A stretch of DNA of 7,497 bases from Pseudomonadota bacterium (lineage in GTDB: Bacteria; Pseudomonadota; Gammaproteobacteria; Burkholderiales; Burkholderiaceae_C), in the NCBI GenBank assembly GCA_023435325.1, contig JAEYRT010000268.1:1-7497 (forward strand). The letters run 5' to 3'. Below the pieces are notes generated by a model, which worked only from the letters and a program-made list of their open reading frames with translations, was not told the DNA's origin and did not search any database. Below, piece by piece: positions 6,676 through 7,497 of this stretch. Made by a program: the position numbers and the translations under genes. The first letter of the stretch is position 1, and the number at the start of each line of letters is the position of its first letter.

Positions 6676-7497
6676 ATGCCTTTCATCACCTCCACCTCCG
6701 TGCGCAGCACACTGTGCCTGGCCAGCGCCTTGCTGCTGGCAAGCTGCGGCGGCAGCCACCACCATGCGGCACCGGCTGACTCGCCCTGGCTCGACATTCA
6801 CCTGCTGGCGTTCAACGACTTTCACGGCCATTTGGAGCCCCCCGGGATGCAGGCAGTCGTGCCCACACACCATGGCCACACACAAAAAATGGCCGTGGGC
6901 GGCATGCCCTGGCTTGCAGGCACCGTGCAGCAGCTGCGCCAGCGTTATCCCCTGCATGCCGTGGTCAGCGCGGGAGACATGGTGGGCTCTTCCCCGCTGC
7001 TGTCTTCCTTTTTCCTGGATGAGCCCACGATTGAGGCGGCCAATGCCATGCAGGTGGACTTTGCCGCGGTGGGCAATCACGAGTTTGACCGCGGCTGGCA
7101 GGAGCTGCTGCGCCTGGCACAGGGTGGCTGCGAGACTTACACCCAGCGCACGCCCTGCCAGGTCAATCCCCGCTTTGCGGGTGCGCAATTTCCCATTCTG
7201 GCCGCCAATGTCTCCACCGAAGAGGGCCGCAGCCTGCTGCCTGCGACAGGGCTGAAAACCTTTGAGCAAAACGGCCAGCAAGTGACCGTGGGCTTTATTG
7301 GCATGACGCTCAAGGACACCCCCAAACTGGTGATGGAATCGGCCACCCGAGGTCTGCGCTTTGGCAATGAAGCACAAACCGCCAATGCCTTGGTGCCAGA
7401 GTTGCTCGCCCAAGGGGCTGATCTGATTGCCGTCCTGCTGCACGAAGGCGGGCAAACCGCTGTTTCGCCTTTTGAACAAGGCTGCGAGGGCCTGAGT
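6676..7497 (+). CDS. Lipoprotein 5'-nucleotidase / bifunctional metallophosphatase (partial, C-terminus beyond right edge)
   Basis: Proteins of this UshA-like family remove phosphate from nucleotides, and sometimes nucleotide sugars, outside the cytoplasmic membrane, feeding nucleoside and phosphate salvage. The window holds the first 274 codons; family members usually exceed 500 residues, so the second half is missing. Residues 1-24 form a lipoprotein signal peptide with lipobox LASC and lipidated C24; Gly at +2 suggests outer-membrane sorting. A His-rich segment (28-30) follows. The metallophosphatase core shows NDFHGH (47-52; metal ligands D48, H50), GDMVGSS (100-106; D101), GNHEFD (133-138; N134, H135) and LLHEGG (254-259 region). 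Cys152 and Cys161 flank a short insert before FAGAQFPILAANV, as in the bifunctional metallophosphatase/5'-nucleotidase subfamily. No Shine-Dalgarno is visible. The ATG at 6676 was chosen because it gives a normal signal peptide; an ATG at 6669 is out of frame, and a GTG at 6637 would prepend a non-signal stretch. Confidence 0.88.
   Translation, partial: MPFITSTSVRSTLCLASALLLASCGGSHHHAAPADSPWLDIHLLAFNDFHGHLEPPGMQAVVPTHHGHTQKMAVGGMPWLAGTVQQLRQRYPLHAVVSAGDMVGSSPLLSSFFLDEPTIEAANAMQVDFAAVGNHEFDRGWQELLRLAQGGCETYTQRTPCQVNPRFAGAQFPILAANVSTEEGRSLLPATGLKTFEQNGQQVTVGFIGMTLKDTPKLVMESATRGLRFGNEAQTANALVPELLAQGADLIAVLLHEGGQTAVSPFEQGCEGLS

Overview
The window looks like chromosomal DNA of a high-GC betaproteobacterium of the order Burkholderiales, probably Comamonadaceae (Comamonas/Acidovorax/Delftia-like). 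The basis is the codon use, the character of the proteins, and an oxyR-recG-queA neighbourhood that I recall from this order. No database search was possible. There are six protein genes, two of them cut by the window edges. I see no tRNA, rRNA, CRISPR, insertion sequence or phage gene.

Layout. Positions 1-584 (minus) hold the N-terminal two thirds of an OxyR-type LysR regulator. Positions 708-2831 (minus) hold recG, a branched-DNA helicase, transcribed towards oxyR across a 123-base gap with a possible oxyR promoter. A 97-base divergent gap separates recG from a plus-strand HD-GYP protein (2929-4128). Convergent to it, only 27 bases away, is a minus-strand hemerythrin-GGDEF protein (4156-5280). 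A 216-base divergent gap then leads to plus-strand queA (5497-6585), which ends in a clear Rho-independent terminator (6609-6635). From 6676 to the right edge is the first part of a lipoprotein 5'-nucleotidase/metallophosphatase. No gene-free stretch exceeds 300 bases.

How the genes may work together. oxyR and recG are linked to oxidative stress and DNA repair, and queA is tRNA-modification housekeeping. The two middle genes form a cyclic-di-GMP pair. One is a predicted diguanylate cyclase with an intact GGEEF site, an RxxD inhibitory site and a complete diiron hemerythrin ligand set. The other is a predicted HD-GYP phosphodiesterase with its metal ligands intact. A maker and a breaker of the same second messenger face each other with almost no space between them. 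The maker appears to be gated by oxygen, nitric oxide or redox state, and this pair is the most interesting part of the window. The families are all known, and I did not find evidence for a wholly undescribed system.
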